From Trinickia dinghuensis (GTDB lineage Bacteria > Pseudomonadota > Gammaproteobacteria > Burkholderiales > Burkholderiaceae): 64,000 bases of DNA. The stretch spans positions 62,001-126,000 of the forward strand of contig NZ_QRGA01000011.1 of the NCBI RefSeq assembly GCF_003367175.1. Reading direction: 5' to 3'. Within the stretch, counting starts at the first letter, position 1. Every line of letters starts with the position of its first letter. The translations under genes were made by a program, and so were the position numbers. The notes beneath the pieces are model-generated. The model searched no databases. It was not told the origin of the DNA and saw only the letters and a program-made list of their open reading frames with translations. Shown one piece after another: positions 1-8,351 of this stretch.

Positions 1-1
1 G

Positions 2-76
2 GGGCACGGCGTCGGCACCGAACTCGTTCGTCTGATCGATCAAGCGTTCGAACTTGCGAGCGTGCCGCGCGCATGA
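2..76 (+). CDS. sctS: T3SS export apparatus protein SctS, C-terminal end (partial)
   Basis: The window opens inside an open frame (codons from base 2) that ends in TGA at 74-76. It gives about 24 residues, ending ELVRLIDQAFELASVPRA. SctS/HrcS proteins (about 88 aa, two membrane helices, part of the SctRST export gate) end in a similar short amphipathic tail, and the next gene is sctT, the usual order. The identification rests mostly on that position; the membrane helices lie outside the window. Confidence 0.6.
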   Translation, partial: GHGVGTELVRLIDQAFELASVPRA

Positions 77-104
77 CCGTCGTCCCGGCTTGCCTCTCTC
101 GTCG

Positions 105-968
105 ATGACCGGTCCGGTCGAATTCGCGCTGCCGTTCGTTTCGGCGCTGGGGCTCAGCGCCGTTCGATGGCTTCCGACGATCCTCCTCGTGCCCCTCTTC
201 GCCGGTCACGCGCTAGGCGGGACGGCCCGCGCCGTCGTCATGCTCGCGCTCGCGCTGCCCGCGGCTCACGGGATCGCGGCCGAACTCGCGCGCGCGCCGC
301 TCCCTCTCGTCCAATGGCTCGCGCTGGCGGCCAAGGAGGCCGCTCTCGGCAGCGTGCTCGCCGCGCTCATCGCCGTTCCGTTTTGGGCCATCGAGGCCGC
401 CGGCACCTATCTCGACTACCAACGCGGCGGCAATCCGCAAGCGCTCGATCCCGCGATGGCCGTCGAAACGTCGGTGCTCGGCATCATGCTGCGGCAAGCG
501 CTCATCGTCTTCGTCATTCACAGCGGCGGCCTGCATGCGGTCTTCGATATCGTCGCCGCGAGCTACGCCGTGTGGCCCGCGCTTGCCGATCCGCCGCCGA
601 TCGGGCCTAGCGTCTGGGAGCCGTTCGGGGCGCTGCTCGCCGCGACGATGCGCTTCGCGCTCATCCTCGCCGCGCCTTACCTGCTCGCCCTCGCCGCGAT
701 CGAGGCCTGCTTCGCCGTGCTCTCCCGCGTCAATGCGAAATTCCCCGCCTACGTCGCGGCATTGCCGTTCAAGAGCGTCGTCCTGATGTGCTTGCTCGCG
801 CTGACGCTGCCCCGCTTGCTGACGGCGGCGGGCGACGTCGTCGACCGGCATGCCGTGGAAGTACGGCAGACGTTGAGGGAAGCAGCGGGAAGCGCATCGG
901 CAAGGTCGGTCAGCCGTGATGGTTCCGGCGAAGAAAACGGACGGCCCATGATCCGGAACACGCGTTGA
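105..968 (+). CDS. sctT: Type III secretion export apparatus protein SctT (SpaR/YscT/HrcT family)
   Basis: 287 aa, very hydrophobic, with about six membrane segments, the usual size for SctT (about 260-290 aa). It is an inner-membrane export-gate subunit with SctR and SctS. Family-like features are the central LDYQRGGNPQALDPAM loop (about residues 105-120) and the VNAKFPAYVAALPFKSVVLM stretch near residue 230. The start is set at ATG 105; the frame extends upstream to a TTG at 54, but that would put 17 non-family residues over the sctS tail. Its stop overlaps the sctU TTG start by 4 bases, so the two are probably translationally coupled. Confidence 0.9.
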   Translation: MTGPVEFALPFVSALGLSAVRWLPTILLVPLFAGHALGGTARAVVMLALALPAAHGIAAELARAPLPLVQWLALAAKEAALGSVLAALIAVPFWAIEAAGTYLDYQRGGNPQALDPAMAVETSVLGIMLRQALIVFVIHSGGLHAVFDIVAASYAVWPALADPPPIGPSVWEPFGALLAATMRFALILAAPYLLALAAIEACFAVLSRVNAKFPAYVAALPFKSVVLMCLLALTLPRLLTAAGDVVDRHAVEVRQTLREAAGSASARSVSRDGSGEENGRPMIRNTR

Positions 969-2065
969 GCGATAAGCCGCTGCCGCCGACCGACAAGCGC
1001 CTGCGAGACGCGCGCGCCGAGGGTAACGTCGCGCGAAGCGACATCCTCACCGGCTTCATCGCCATCGTATTCGCGACGGAAGCCGGCTTCGCTTCGGTCG
1101 ACATCGGCATCGACCTCTGGCTCGCTCTCCAGCGGGCCGCATTCGCGGGCATCGCCGGCCCCGATCGCATCGACGCCTGCTTACGGCTGATTCCATACTG
1201 CGTGGGATTGATCGCTCTGTTCGTCGGCATGTTCACCCTGATCGCATTCATCGCCGCCGTGCTATCCGCGTGGGTATGCGGCGGCCTGTCCCTTGCACCG
1301 AAGGCGATCAAGCCGTCGTTCAAGCGTCTGGATGCCGCCAAGCACGTCAAAACCCTTTTCGGCACGAAGAACCTTACGGCCATCGGACTCGCGCTGATGA
1401 CGGCAGGCGTTGTCGGCGCGGGTGCCTATGGGCTCTTGCGGCAACGGCTCGCGCTCGTCGGCGCGATGATCGAATCGCAGTCGCTCGCGTTCGACCTGAG
1501 CGCCGGCATCTCCACCTTGCGTGCCCTCGTTCGAGTCCTGTTCGCGGCGCTGCTGGTCCCCGCCGCGTTATCGGTGATCGTCGCGAAGCGTCAGCATCTT
1601 CGAGGGCTGCGCATGACGCACCGCGAATTGACGGACGAACTGAAGCAAACGATGGGCGATCCGAACACGCGTGCCCGGCAGCGCGCGTCGTTCGCCGAAG
1701 CCGCTTTCGCGACACCGTCTGCACGCCGGGAACGAGGCCATCGCGCCCTCCTCATGAATCCGGAGCATTTCGCGGTCCTCTTGCACTACGAGGGCAACGA
1801 GTCCGAGCCGCCGATCGTCGTCGACAAAGCGGTGGACGACGGTGCGATGCGGATGGCGAACGATGCGCTGCTCGAACGTGTCCCCGTGTTTCGCTTTCGC
1901 CGCCTCGCACGCCACCTCCACCATCATGGCGAACTGCAGGCCGCCATTCCGCCCAGCTGCTATCGGGCGGTTGCGATCGTCTATCGAATCGTCGAGGAAA
2001 TCGAGCCGCTCAGCGAGCGGCCGAACACGCCGATCGAAATCGACGACGACGCATTCGAATCGTAA
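965..2065 (+). CDS. sctU: Type III secretion export switch protein SctU (YscU/SpaS/HrcU, FlhB family)
   Basis: 366 aa, starting at a TTG that overlaps the sctT stop. It opens with the family signature KRLRDARAEGNVARS (11-25), followed by four membrane segments (about 27-55, 75-105, 135-160, 185-207) and a cytoplasmic domain. SctU proteins cleave themselves between Asn and Pro of an NPTH motif to switch substrate class. Here the site reads N265-P266-E267-H268 (bases 1757-1768). The Asn-Pro bond is kept, but Thr is replaced by Glu and the following Ile by Phe. The rest of the cytoplasmic domain (VDKAVDDGAMRMA, AIPPSCYRAVAIVYRIVEEI) is recognisable. It converges on sctV with 35 bases between the stops. 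Confidence 0.92.
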   Translation: MSDKPLPPTDKRLRDARAEGNVARSDILTGFIAIVFATEAGFASVDIGIDLWLALQRAAFAGIAGPDRIDACLRLIPYCVGLIALFVGMFTLIAFIAAVLSAWVCGGLSLAPKAIKPSFKRLDAAKHVKTLFGTKNLTAIGLALMTAGVVGAGAYGLLRQRLALVGAMIESQSLAFDLSAGISTLRALVRVLFAALLVPAALSVIVAKRQHLRGLRMTHRELTDELKQTMGDPNTRARQRASFAEAAFATPSARRERGHRALLMNPEHFAVLLHYEGNESEPPIVVDKAVDDGAMRMANDALLERVPVFRFRRLARHLHHHGELQAAIPPSCYRAVAIVYRIVEEIEPLSERPNTPIEIDDDAFES

Positions 2066-2100
2066 CGGCCCCTATCGCGCCGGGCCGCGCCGCTGCCGAT

Positions 2101-4215
2101 CTATTGAGCCGCTGCCGCTGCCGAAGCCGAAGCCGAAGCCGATTCGAGCGTAAGGCTGCCGAGCACCTTCACTCGCTGCGTCGATACCAACTCCGCATAC
2201 GAGAGCACATACGTATCGGTGAGTTCATCGGCAAGCCATTGACGCAGCGGACGCCGCAATGCCTGCGTCGTCAGCAAAACCGGAATCGCCGGTTGCTCCG
2301 ACAGCGTCGCGCCCAGCGCGCGAATCTGCCGAACCAAGTCTTGCGCGAGGTCCGGCTCGATCGTCAGTGCGACGCCGAACGCCGTCTGCTGCAGCGCTTC
2401 AGTCAGTCGCGTCTCGAGCGCGTGCTCGAGCAGACATGCGTATAACACGCCATCATGGGCAAATTCCTCGCAAATTTGCGCACCGAGCGCCATGCGCACC
2501 TGCTCGGCCAGTACCGCCGTTTCCTTCACACGCGGAGCCCATGCGACTAACGCCTCGGCGATTTCCCGCACGTTGCGCAGCGACACACGCTCCAGCACGA
2601 GCAGCTTCATGACTTCGGCGAAATGCGGCAGGGTCATCGCCTGTGCGAGCTCCTTCGCCATCGCCGGCATTTCCCGCTGCAGCCAATTGAACACGAGCTG
2701 CGCTTCGGGAATGCCGACGAACCGCCCCGCATGCCGGTGCAACAGCTGTCGCAGAAGCGAGGAAAAATCGGCGACGATCTCGGCGCCCTCTCGCGCCCGA
2801 TCGAATCGTCCGGACGCCACCACGACTTCATGGATCGCGATTCGGTATGAATCGGCGTCGAGCTGATCGACGCGATCGACTTCGATGACCGGCACCGTCA
2901 TGCCGTAACGCAAGACGAGTTCGTTGCGCACGCGCCGAATCGCGCGCGTCAGCCGTTCGACACGCTCCGCAGCGGGATCGAGTGCTTCGACCGCTTCAGC
3001 TGCTGTCGCTCCTTTCGTTCCTTTCGCTTCGTTCGCCTGCGACGACAGTGACGACAGTGACGACAGTGACACGACGATCGCACGAACCGGGACGATCTGG
3101 CGTACATCGACGTCGTCGGGCACCGCACCGAGATCAGGAGACTTCGCCGGTACCGCCGAGCGCGCCCGAGCATGCAGATCGCGACGCCGCCGTGTCACGC
3201 CGATCGCGAGCATCGCACCGGACAGCAGCATGAACACGGGCCAAGGCATGCCGGGCACCGCGGCAAAGACTGTCATGACGAACGCGGCCAGCAGCCAAGC
3301 CGCCGGCGCCGCGATCAGTTGCCGCGCGATCTGGCCGCCTACCGTCGAGGCCGGCGAGCCAGCCTCGTCCCCGCCCCGCGTAATGAGAATGGCCGCCGCG
3401 ATGGCGATCAGCAGGGCTGGGATCTGCGCAATCAGCGCATTGCCGATCGTCAGTATCGAATAGCGCTCGAGCGCTTCGCCGAACGACAGCCCGTGGCGAA
3501 CCACGCCGATGGCGATGCCGGCCGTCAAGTTCACGATCACGATCGCCAGCCCCGCGATCGCATCGCCTTTGACGAATCGCATGGCACCGTCCATCGCGCC
3601 ATGCATCCGGCTCTCTCTCGCCAATTCCTCGCGCAGATGCTGCGCCGTCTCCGGCCGAGTGAAGCCGGCGCGCAAATCGGCATCGATCGCCATCTGCCGT
3701 CCGGGAACGGCATCGAGCGTAAAGCGTGCGGCCACCTCCGCCACGCGTTCCGCGCCTTTCGTGACGACCAGAAATTGAACGATCGCGATGATCGAGAACA
3801 CGATCATGCCGACCGCGAGATCGTCGCCCGCGACGAAGCGGCCAAAGGTGTCGACAATGTCGCCCGCATCCGCGTGCAGCAGAATCGACCGGCTCGTGCT
3901 GACCTCGATGCCGAGCCGAAACAAGGTCGTCAGCAACAGCACGACGGGAAAGCTCGAAAACGACACCGCGCTCGGCAGGTACAGCGCCAGCGCGATCAGG
4001 AGCACGGCCGCGCCTATGTTGACGGCGATCAGCGCATCGATGACGAACGCCGGCAACGGCAAGATCATCATCGCCATGACGAGCGCGATCAGCACGGCCG
4101 CGACCGCATCGCCGCGCGCGCCGAGCACTGCCAGCCAGCGCGCGGCGCGGCCGATCGAGGCGCGGTGCAGCCACTCGGCGTGCTTCGAGGCCGCCGTCGG
4201 CGAAATACCCTTCAT
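2101..4215 (-). CDS. sctV: Type III secretion export gate protein SctV (YscV/InvA/HrcV, FlhA family)
   Basis: 704 aa from ATG 4215, typical for the family (about 690). A TTG at 4317 would add 34 residues without family character. The N-terminal half has seven to eight membrane helices and the conserved LFRLGIEVSTSRSIL segment. The C-terminal half is the cytoplasmic ring domain that receives substrates (NELVLRYGMTVPVIEVDR, GIPEAQLVFNWLQREMP, LPHFAEVMKLLVLERVSLRN). The linker between them is unusual: a 9-bp tandem repeat encodes repeated Ser-Leu-Ser. The C-terminus ends in a Ser/Ala tail. It is transcribed towards sctTU, so the export-gate genes are split between two convergent units. Confidence 0.93.
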   Translation of the reverse strand: MKGISPTAASKHAEWLHRASIGRAARWLAVLGARGDAVAAVLIALVMAMMILPLPAFVIDALIAVNIGAAVLLIALALYLPSAVSFSSFPVVLLLTTLFRLGIEVSTSRSILLHADAGDIVDTFGRFVAGDDLAVGMIVFSIIAIVQFLVVTKGAERVAEVAARFTLDAVPGRQMAIDADLRAGFTRPETAQHLREELARESRMHGAMDGAMRFVKGDAIAGLAIVIVNLTAGIAIGVVRHGLSFGEALERYSILTIGNALIAQIPALLIAIAAAILITRGGDEAGSPASTVGGQIARQLIAAPAAWLLAAFVMTVFAAVPGMPWPVFMLLSGAMLAIGVTRRRRDLHARARSAVPAKSPDLGAVPDDVDVRQIVPVRAIVVSLSSLSSLSSQANEAKGTKGATAAEAVEALDPAAERVERLTRAIRRVRNELVLRYGMTVPVIEVDRVDQLDADSYRIAIHEVVVASGRFDRAREGAEIVADFSSLLRQLLHRHAGRFVGIPEAQLVFNWLQREMPAMAKELAQAMTLPHFAEVMKLLVLERVSLRNVREIAEALVAWAPRVKETAVLAEQVRMALGAQICEEFAHDGVLYACLLEHALETRLTEALQQTAFGVALTIEPDLAQDLVRQIRALGATLSEQPAIPVLLTTQALRRPLRQWLADELTDTYVLSYAELVSTQRVKVLGSLTLESASASASAAAAAQ
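3041..3070 (+). repeat. 9-bp tandem repeat (gacgacagt x3.3) inside sctV
   Basis: Three perfect copies of gacgacagt plus a further gac. Read on the minus strand it encodes a Leu-Ser-Ser repeat in the linker between the membrane and cytoplasmic domains of SctV. A whole-unit gain or loss would stay in frame. Confidence 0.9.
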
Positions 4216-4324
4216 AGATGCGGCCGGGACCGGAAGAATCGTTTGAGTAACGAACCACACGACGAAGGTTCCCGCCTGCGGGCGAGCGAAAGCAGCGGCG
4301 CGTTGCCCTTCGGCCAACGACTGC

Positions 4325-4358
4325 GCCCGCTAAAAACCCGACGGGCAGCGAAGCGGGC
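4325..4358 (-). terminator. Possible weak terminator after the phosphorelay operon
   Basis: Inverted repeat gcccgct (4325-4331) / agcgggc (4352-4358) in the 279-base gap between the Hpt gene and sctV. On the minus strand a T5 tract lies inside the structure rather than after it, so intrinsic termination is doubtful. Nothing else is seen in 4216-4494. Confidence 0.25.
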
Positions 4359-4494
4359 CTTGCGCCGAGGCGGCAGCGTGAGACGCCGAATGCGCCCTGC
4401 TTCGAACAACGACTCGATTCTTTGCTCTTTTGCGCCCGCGCTCCTCCCGAAAATTCTAAGAGTGCGTGGCGATTCGACGGGCACATCTCGCGTG

Positions 4495-4863
4495 TTAGCG
4501 CGCCCGTCCCGCTTTGACGCGCTCGTCGACGAACGCCACTCTGAGCGCGGCGAGTGTCGATCGCGCGCCGGGGACAGCCAATCCGATCAGCGACGCATCG
4601 GCTAGGCGCAAAGCACGCTCGGCGCGATTGAGCGGCTCGAGCATTCGCTCGTCCCCTACGAAAAATGCCGCCGTTCCCGCCAGCCGATGCAGTGCATGAG
4701 CCGCCCGTGCCCATTGAGCCTCATGAAAGGCGTCATCGAATGCAAAATGCTGGCAATCGAACTCGTCGAGCGCCACGGCCAGCAGCGTTTGCAAACCGGC
4801 CTCGCCGTACAGCGTGGCCAGTTCCGATAGGTCGAACGAACACGCGTCCTGCGCGCCGCGCAT
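4495..4863 (-). CDS. Hpt (histidine phosphotransfer) domain protein
   Basis: 122 aa, almost all one helical Hpt domain. The phospho-accepting histidine is probably H59 in ALHRLAGTAAFFVG, matching the family pattern H-x-L-(K/A)-G followed by small residues. It should relay phosphate from the receiver of the upstream hybrid kinase to the response regulator. The start is uncertain: ATG 4863 lies one base after the kinase stop, while ATG 4887 and ATG 4893 would overlap the kinase end. The order regulator, hybrid kinase, Hpt beside T3SS genes suggests one phosphorelay operon controlling secretion (inference). Confidence 0.8.
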   Translation of the reverse strand: MRGAQDACSFDLSELATLYGEAGLQTLLAVALDEFDCQHFAFDDAFHEAQWARAAHALHRLAGTAAFFVGDERMLEPLNRAERALRLADASLIGLAVPGARSTLAALRVAFVDERVKAGRAR

Positions 4864-4864
4864 C

Positions 4865-6775
4865 TCACGGGCGCGCCGGTTCACCATCGGCATCGTCCGG
4901 CTCCGCCCATTTTTCGAGTAATGCGACAAGCTTGAGCCGCGTGATCGGCTTGGCCAGATAGTCGTCCATGCCCGCGAGACGACATGCACGCACATCGTCT
5001 TGCGTTGCGTTCGCACTGATTGCGACGATCGTCGTGCGCGGCAGTCCTTCAGCTTGGGCCCGGCGGATAGTGCGCGCGAGCGTGTAGCCGTCCATGCCGG
5101 GCATGTGGCAGTCGAGCAAAACGAGCGCCGGCCGAGTCCGTTGCCAGCATGCGTAGCCCTCGATGCCGTCCGCCGCCTCTTCGGCCTGCACGCCGAGCGC
5201 CTGAAGCTGCCTCAACATGATGTCTCGATTGACGTCGTTGTCTTCGATGACGAGCACGCTCCCGCGCACGCGCGGCGCGGCGCGGCTCGCTCCAACCGAG
5301 GACGAGGGGCCTCGCGCACCGGCGCCGCCCAGGCACTCGCCGCTCGGCGCGTTCGAGCGGCGAAGGCTCGCTGCGACGGCGTCGGCTAGATCGTCGAACG
5401 CGCGCACGATACACGGCGGCATGTTGGGGGCAGTCACGACGACGGCCCCCGTCGGGTCGGCCGAGACATCGAGGTCGGCGCTGCGACCGTGCGCGACGCA
5501 TCGAACGCCCATCTTCCCGAGCGCGGCACGCGTCGCGACATGCATGGCCGATATTGGCATCCGAACGGCGGCGCGCGCGGGGCCGGCATGGGGCAATGCG
5601 CGCCGCTCCCCACCCCATCGAATCGGCAGCCGAACCCTGACGTGCGTGCCTTCGCCAACTCGGCTTTCGATGTCGATCGTGCCGTCCATCATATCGACGA
5701 GGCGCTTGACGATCGACAGGCCGAGGCCCGTGCCGCCGTAACGGCGCGTCGTCGTGCTGTCTTGCTGGGTGAACGGCGAGAACAGGCGGCCACGATACGC
5801 TTCCGAGATGCCGGTACCGGTATCGGAGACGGATAGGATGAGCCACGGGCGCGAACGCACCGTCTTGCGCCGCACTTCGAGCAGTACGTGGCCGCGCTCG
5901 GTAAACCGAATCGCATTGCTGAGCAGGTTCGTCACGATTTGATTGACGCGTACTTCATCGCCTACGAGTTGCCGATCGAAGTGCGGCATCGTCGCTAAAT
6001 ACAGCGCCACCCCTTTGCGGGCTGCGAGCGGCGCGTGCAATTCCGCTGCCGCGGCCGCGAGGGCGCAGATATCGAACGGCGCGGCGTCGAGCGTCAATGC
6101 GTTTTGCTCGATCTTCAAGTAGTCGAGCGTATCGTCGACGACGCGCAGCATCAGCCTCGCCGAATGCTGGGCAATGCCGAGATAGCGGCGCGGCTCGCCC
6201 GCCAGCGGCATGGTGTCGAGCAGGTCGAGCACCCCGACGACGCCGTTCATCGGCGTGCGGATTTCATGGCTCATCATGGCCACGAACGCCGACTTCGCGC
6301 GATCGGCCGCCAGGGCTTGCTCGCGTGCGGCGATCGCTTCCGTGCGGGCGGCCACGGCCACTGCGCGTGCCGCTCGAGTCCGCCGATACGCCCAGGCAAG
6401 CGCTGCGATGACGGCGAACGCGATGGCGGCCGCGGCCGATGCAACGCCGATCACGGCGCGCTTCTCATAGCCGAGCACGATCGTCAGCGGCACATGGCCG
6501 CCGGGCATCCCGCCGTCGCGCGCGGCCGGCACGGCATCGATGCCATCCGCCATGAGCGCTTGGGGCGCGCCTGCATCGCCGACACGGGCGAGCGTGCTCG
6601 AGCCGCCGCCATCGGCCGCGGCTCGCGGCGCAGCCTGCCCGCCTTGCTGCGCCCTAGGGGCGCTCGCTAGGCAGGCGGCCGCGATTGCGATCGTGCAAGC
6701 GAGCAGCGGAGCGAAGCCGTGCGAGTGCAAGCCGTATCGCACAAAAGATCGCCCGCCACGCAGACTCACGCACAT
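4865..6775 (-). CDS. Hybrid sensor histidine kinase (BvgS/EvgS-like, short sensor)
   Basis: 636 aa from ATG 6775, with ggaggg about 8 bases upstream; the open frame continues to 7597, but that part is a shadow of the regulator gene. Order: N-terminal signal/anchor (about 20-42), a short periplasmic segment of some 55 residues, a membrane helix (about 107-130), HisKA with H170 in MMSHEIRTPMNG, HATPase (N-box NQIVTNLLSNAIRF, G-boxes DTGTGIS and GGTGLGLS), and a receiver (about 507-630) with D555 in LLDCHMPGMDG. BvgS/EvgS relatives carry two large Venus-flytrap domains and often a PAS domain; none is present here. It works with the adjacent Hpt protein and regulator. Confidence 0.9.
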   Translation of the reverse strand: MCVSLRGGRSFVRYGLHSHGFAPLLACTIAIAAACLASAPRAQQGGQAAPRAAADGGGSSTLARVGDAGAPQALMADGIDAVPAARDGGMPGGHVPLTIVLGYEKRAVIGVASAAAAIAFAVIAALAWAYRRTRAARAVAVAARTEAIAAREQALAADRAKSAFVAMMSHEIRTPMNGVVGVLDLLDTMPLAGEPRRYLGIAQHSARLMLRVVDDTLDYLKIEQNALTLDAAPFDICALAAAAAELHAPLAARKGVALYLATMPHFDRQLVGDEVRVNQIVTNLLSNAIRFTERGHVLLEVRRKTVRSRPWLILSVSDTGTGISEAYRGRLFSPFTQQDSTTTRRYGGTGLGLSIVKRLVDMMDGTIDIESRVGEGTHVRVRLPIRWGGERRALPHAGPARAAVRMPISAMHVATRAALGKMGVRCVAHGRSADLDVSADPTGAVVVTAPNMPPCIVRAFDDLADAVAASLRRSNAPSGECLGGAGARGPSSSVGASRAAPRVRGSVLVIEDNDVNRDIMLRQLQALGVQAEEAADGIEGYACWQRTRPALVLLDCHMPGMDGYTLARTIRRAQAEGLPRTTIVAISANATQDDVRACRLAGMDDYLAKPITRLKLVALLEKWAEPDDADGEPARP

Positions 6776-6792
6776 TGCCGCCCCTCCCGCTT

Positions 6793-7458
6793 TCAACACC
6801 GAAACTTCTCTTTGAGAAACAGCGCCAAGCCGAGATCGTCGGATACGCGCAATTTGCGCATCGCACTGCGTTTGTGCGTGCTGACCGTTTTCTTGCTGCG
6901 CCGGAGCCTTGCGGCTGTCTGCGTGACCGACAAGCCCTCGGCGATGTGCCGAAGTATCTCGATCTCGGCGGCGGACAACGTGTCCTCGCGCGCATGTGGA
7001 ACGAGCGCCTGAAGTCTGGCCTCGCGCATGACGAAGAACTTGCGCGGCGATGCGACGGCGTTGCGGATCGCATCGGCGATGAGCGGCAATGGCGTCGACT
7101 TTTCGAGAAAGGCATTCGCGCCCGCGCGATGGCAGACGCACTCCGTATCGCTGGCGCGCGCCGCGGACAAAACGACGATGGCGAGCGGCGGCGCTTCGAC
7201 ACGCAGGCGCCTGATGAACGTGGCGCCGTCGAGGCGATCTCCCGGAAGGTAGAAATCGACGAGTGCGACGTCGCAACCCCCACGCTCGAGCACGATGAAC
7301 AGATCGTCGATCGTCGAGACGTTCGCCACGAGATCGAAATCGGCGTGATCGCGCAGATACGTCGCGACACCGAGCGCAACGATCGGATGGTCGTCGAGCA
7401 CCGCGATGCGAATCCGATGCCTGGGGCGGGACAACAATAGGATTTGCCGGGGAATCAT
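6793..7458 (-). CDS. Response regulator, NarL/LuxR family (RcsB/BvgA-like)
   Basis: 221 aa. The N-terminal receiver has the acidic pair in VLDDHP and the phospho-acceptor Asp in ALVDFYLPGD. The C-terminal LuxR-type helix-turn-helix reads TLSAAEIEILRHIAEGLSVT... TAARLRRSKKTVSTHKRSAM, very close in pattern to RcsB and BvgA. It starts at ATG 7458 with a gagga Shine-Dalgarno about 9 bases upstream. The kinase start lies 17 bases after its stop, so it is probably the first gene of a three-gene phosphorelay operon and its DNA-binding output; control of the neighbouring T3SS genes is inferred from position. Confidence 0.9.
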   Translation of the reverse strand: MIPRQILLLSRPRHRIRIAVLDDHPIVALGVATYLRDHADFDLVANVSTIDDLFIVLERGGCDVALVDFYLPGDRLDGATFIRRLRVEAPPLAIVVLSAARASDTECVCHRAGANAFLEKSTPLPLIADAIRNAVASPRKFFVMREARLQALVPHAREDTLSAAEIEILRHIAEGLSVTQTAARLRRSKKTVSTHKRSAMRKLRVSDDLGLALFLKEKFRC

Positions 7459-7884
7459 GTGTTTTCATCCTCGCTATTGCCATTGCGACATGAAAGGACC
7501 GCCGTTGTAATGTAATAACCGTCATTGGGCGGCGACGAAGTAATTCAAGAATTTTATATGACAATAAAGTCATCTTTCGATAACCGGCACTTACCACATG
7601 TATCGATTTCCGTCTTTAAGAAAATTCTCAATCAATTTCGATTGACTCCCCATCCCACCAGCACACGCTGTTTGGCCGCTTAGCCGCAGAATCGGGGCAA
7701 CATTGACCGGACGGCGCGCTCGATTCTAGCCCAAGCGCGTGGGGCCAACAACGCTCGATTAGACGTATTTTGTCTGAAACAAACGGAACCGACCGATATG
7801 ACTTCTCTTGGTCCTAAAATTAAATTGAGATAAGAAGGATAAATCTTATTTGTGATATCGCGAAAATTCAAAATTGAGCGTATG

Positions 7885-7948
7885 CGAATCGGCTTTCTCA
7901 CTGAGGACGGGTGACCGGGGACAACCGGTGAGATGAAAGCCGGATTCG
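7885..7948. repeat. Long imperfect hairpin
   Basis: Left arm cgaatcggctttctcac (7885-7901) pairs with the reverse complement of the right arm at 7928-7948, with a few bulged bases. The loop is about 26 bases, GC-rich, and contains gggtgaccgggg. It could be a relic of a mobile-element end or an RNA structure. No T-tract follows on either strand, so it is not a typical terminator. Confidence 0.6.
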
Positions 7949-8128
7949 CTAACCAAAGGAAGGAATGTAGTGGCGAGCTAAGAACCGCCCGACGCGGGCG
8001 ATGCTCGCGGCATGAGCGATGTGGATCCCGAATACAGGGCCGGGAGCCGCAGATCCTCGCGCTAGCAAAACGGCAGGCCCCGCACCCGACGAACCGATGG
8101 CGCGTAAGTTGCCACAAATCGGCGTGAC

Positions 8129-8148
8129 CGCACCCCGTTGCGGGGGTG
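8129..8148 (-). terminator. GC hairpin after the small membrane-protein gene
   Basis: gcacccc / ggggtgc stem with a six-base loop, about 24 bases past the stop of the minus-strand gene at 8172. No T-tract follows, so it is only a possible terminator. Confidence 0.35.
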
Positions 8149-8171
8149 CGCTCGATGCCGGTAACGGCGGC

Positions 8172-8351
8172 TCAGTGGTACAGCTTGGCCGCAGAGAAAA
8201 CGATACCCGTTACGACGCCCGTAAGGGTGATCGAGGTTCCGATGAACCACTTCAGGAGTGTTGCCTCGACAGTCGTGATGTCGTTTTTGGTTGCAAGGTG
8301 GGGAAAGCCAGCCTCGACGTGGACCACGCGGTCTCGGATATCAGTCGTCAT
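8172..8351 (-). CDS. Small coiled-coil/membrane protein (phage-type, unknown function)
   Basis: 59 aa from ATG 8351. It has an amphipathic N-terminus with the phrase GFPHLATKNDI, then one hydrophobic helix (about 34-52) and the end SAAKLYH. Small proteins with a '(H)LATKxDl' phrase followed by a C-terminal membrane helix are common as phage- or island-borne hypotheticals in Burkholderia. The frame stays open upstream, and LTELEQ just before the ATG looks like part of the same coiled coil, so ATG 8480 (102 aa) is an alternative; the gene may also be truncated at its 5' end. Function unknown. Confidence 0.5.
   Translation of the reverse strand: MTTDIRDRVVHVEAGFPHLATKNDITTVEATLLKWFIGTSITLTGVVTGIVFSAAKLYH

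Larger units (their letters stand above)
7459..8171. other. AT-richer gene-poor stretch
   Basis: No convincing gene in 713 bases. The first 200 bases are AT-rich and should hold the phosphorelay promoter. A long hairpin lies at 7885-7948 (separate entry). The 145-codon minus frame at 7680-8117 has no recognisable motif and runs through the hairpin. The composition drop marks the start of the accessory region. Confidence 0.6.

Noticed and set aside
6776..7597. N-terminal extension of the hybrid-kinase frame (to 910 aa)
   Set aside because: It overlaps the regulator gene in another frame, is Arg-rich without motifs, and a good ribosome binding site precedes ATG 6775.
7680..8117. 145-codon minus-strand frame
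   Set aside because: Passes through a long hairpin, has no ribosome binding site or motif and irregular codon use.
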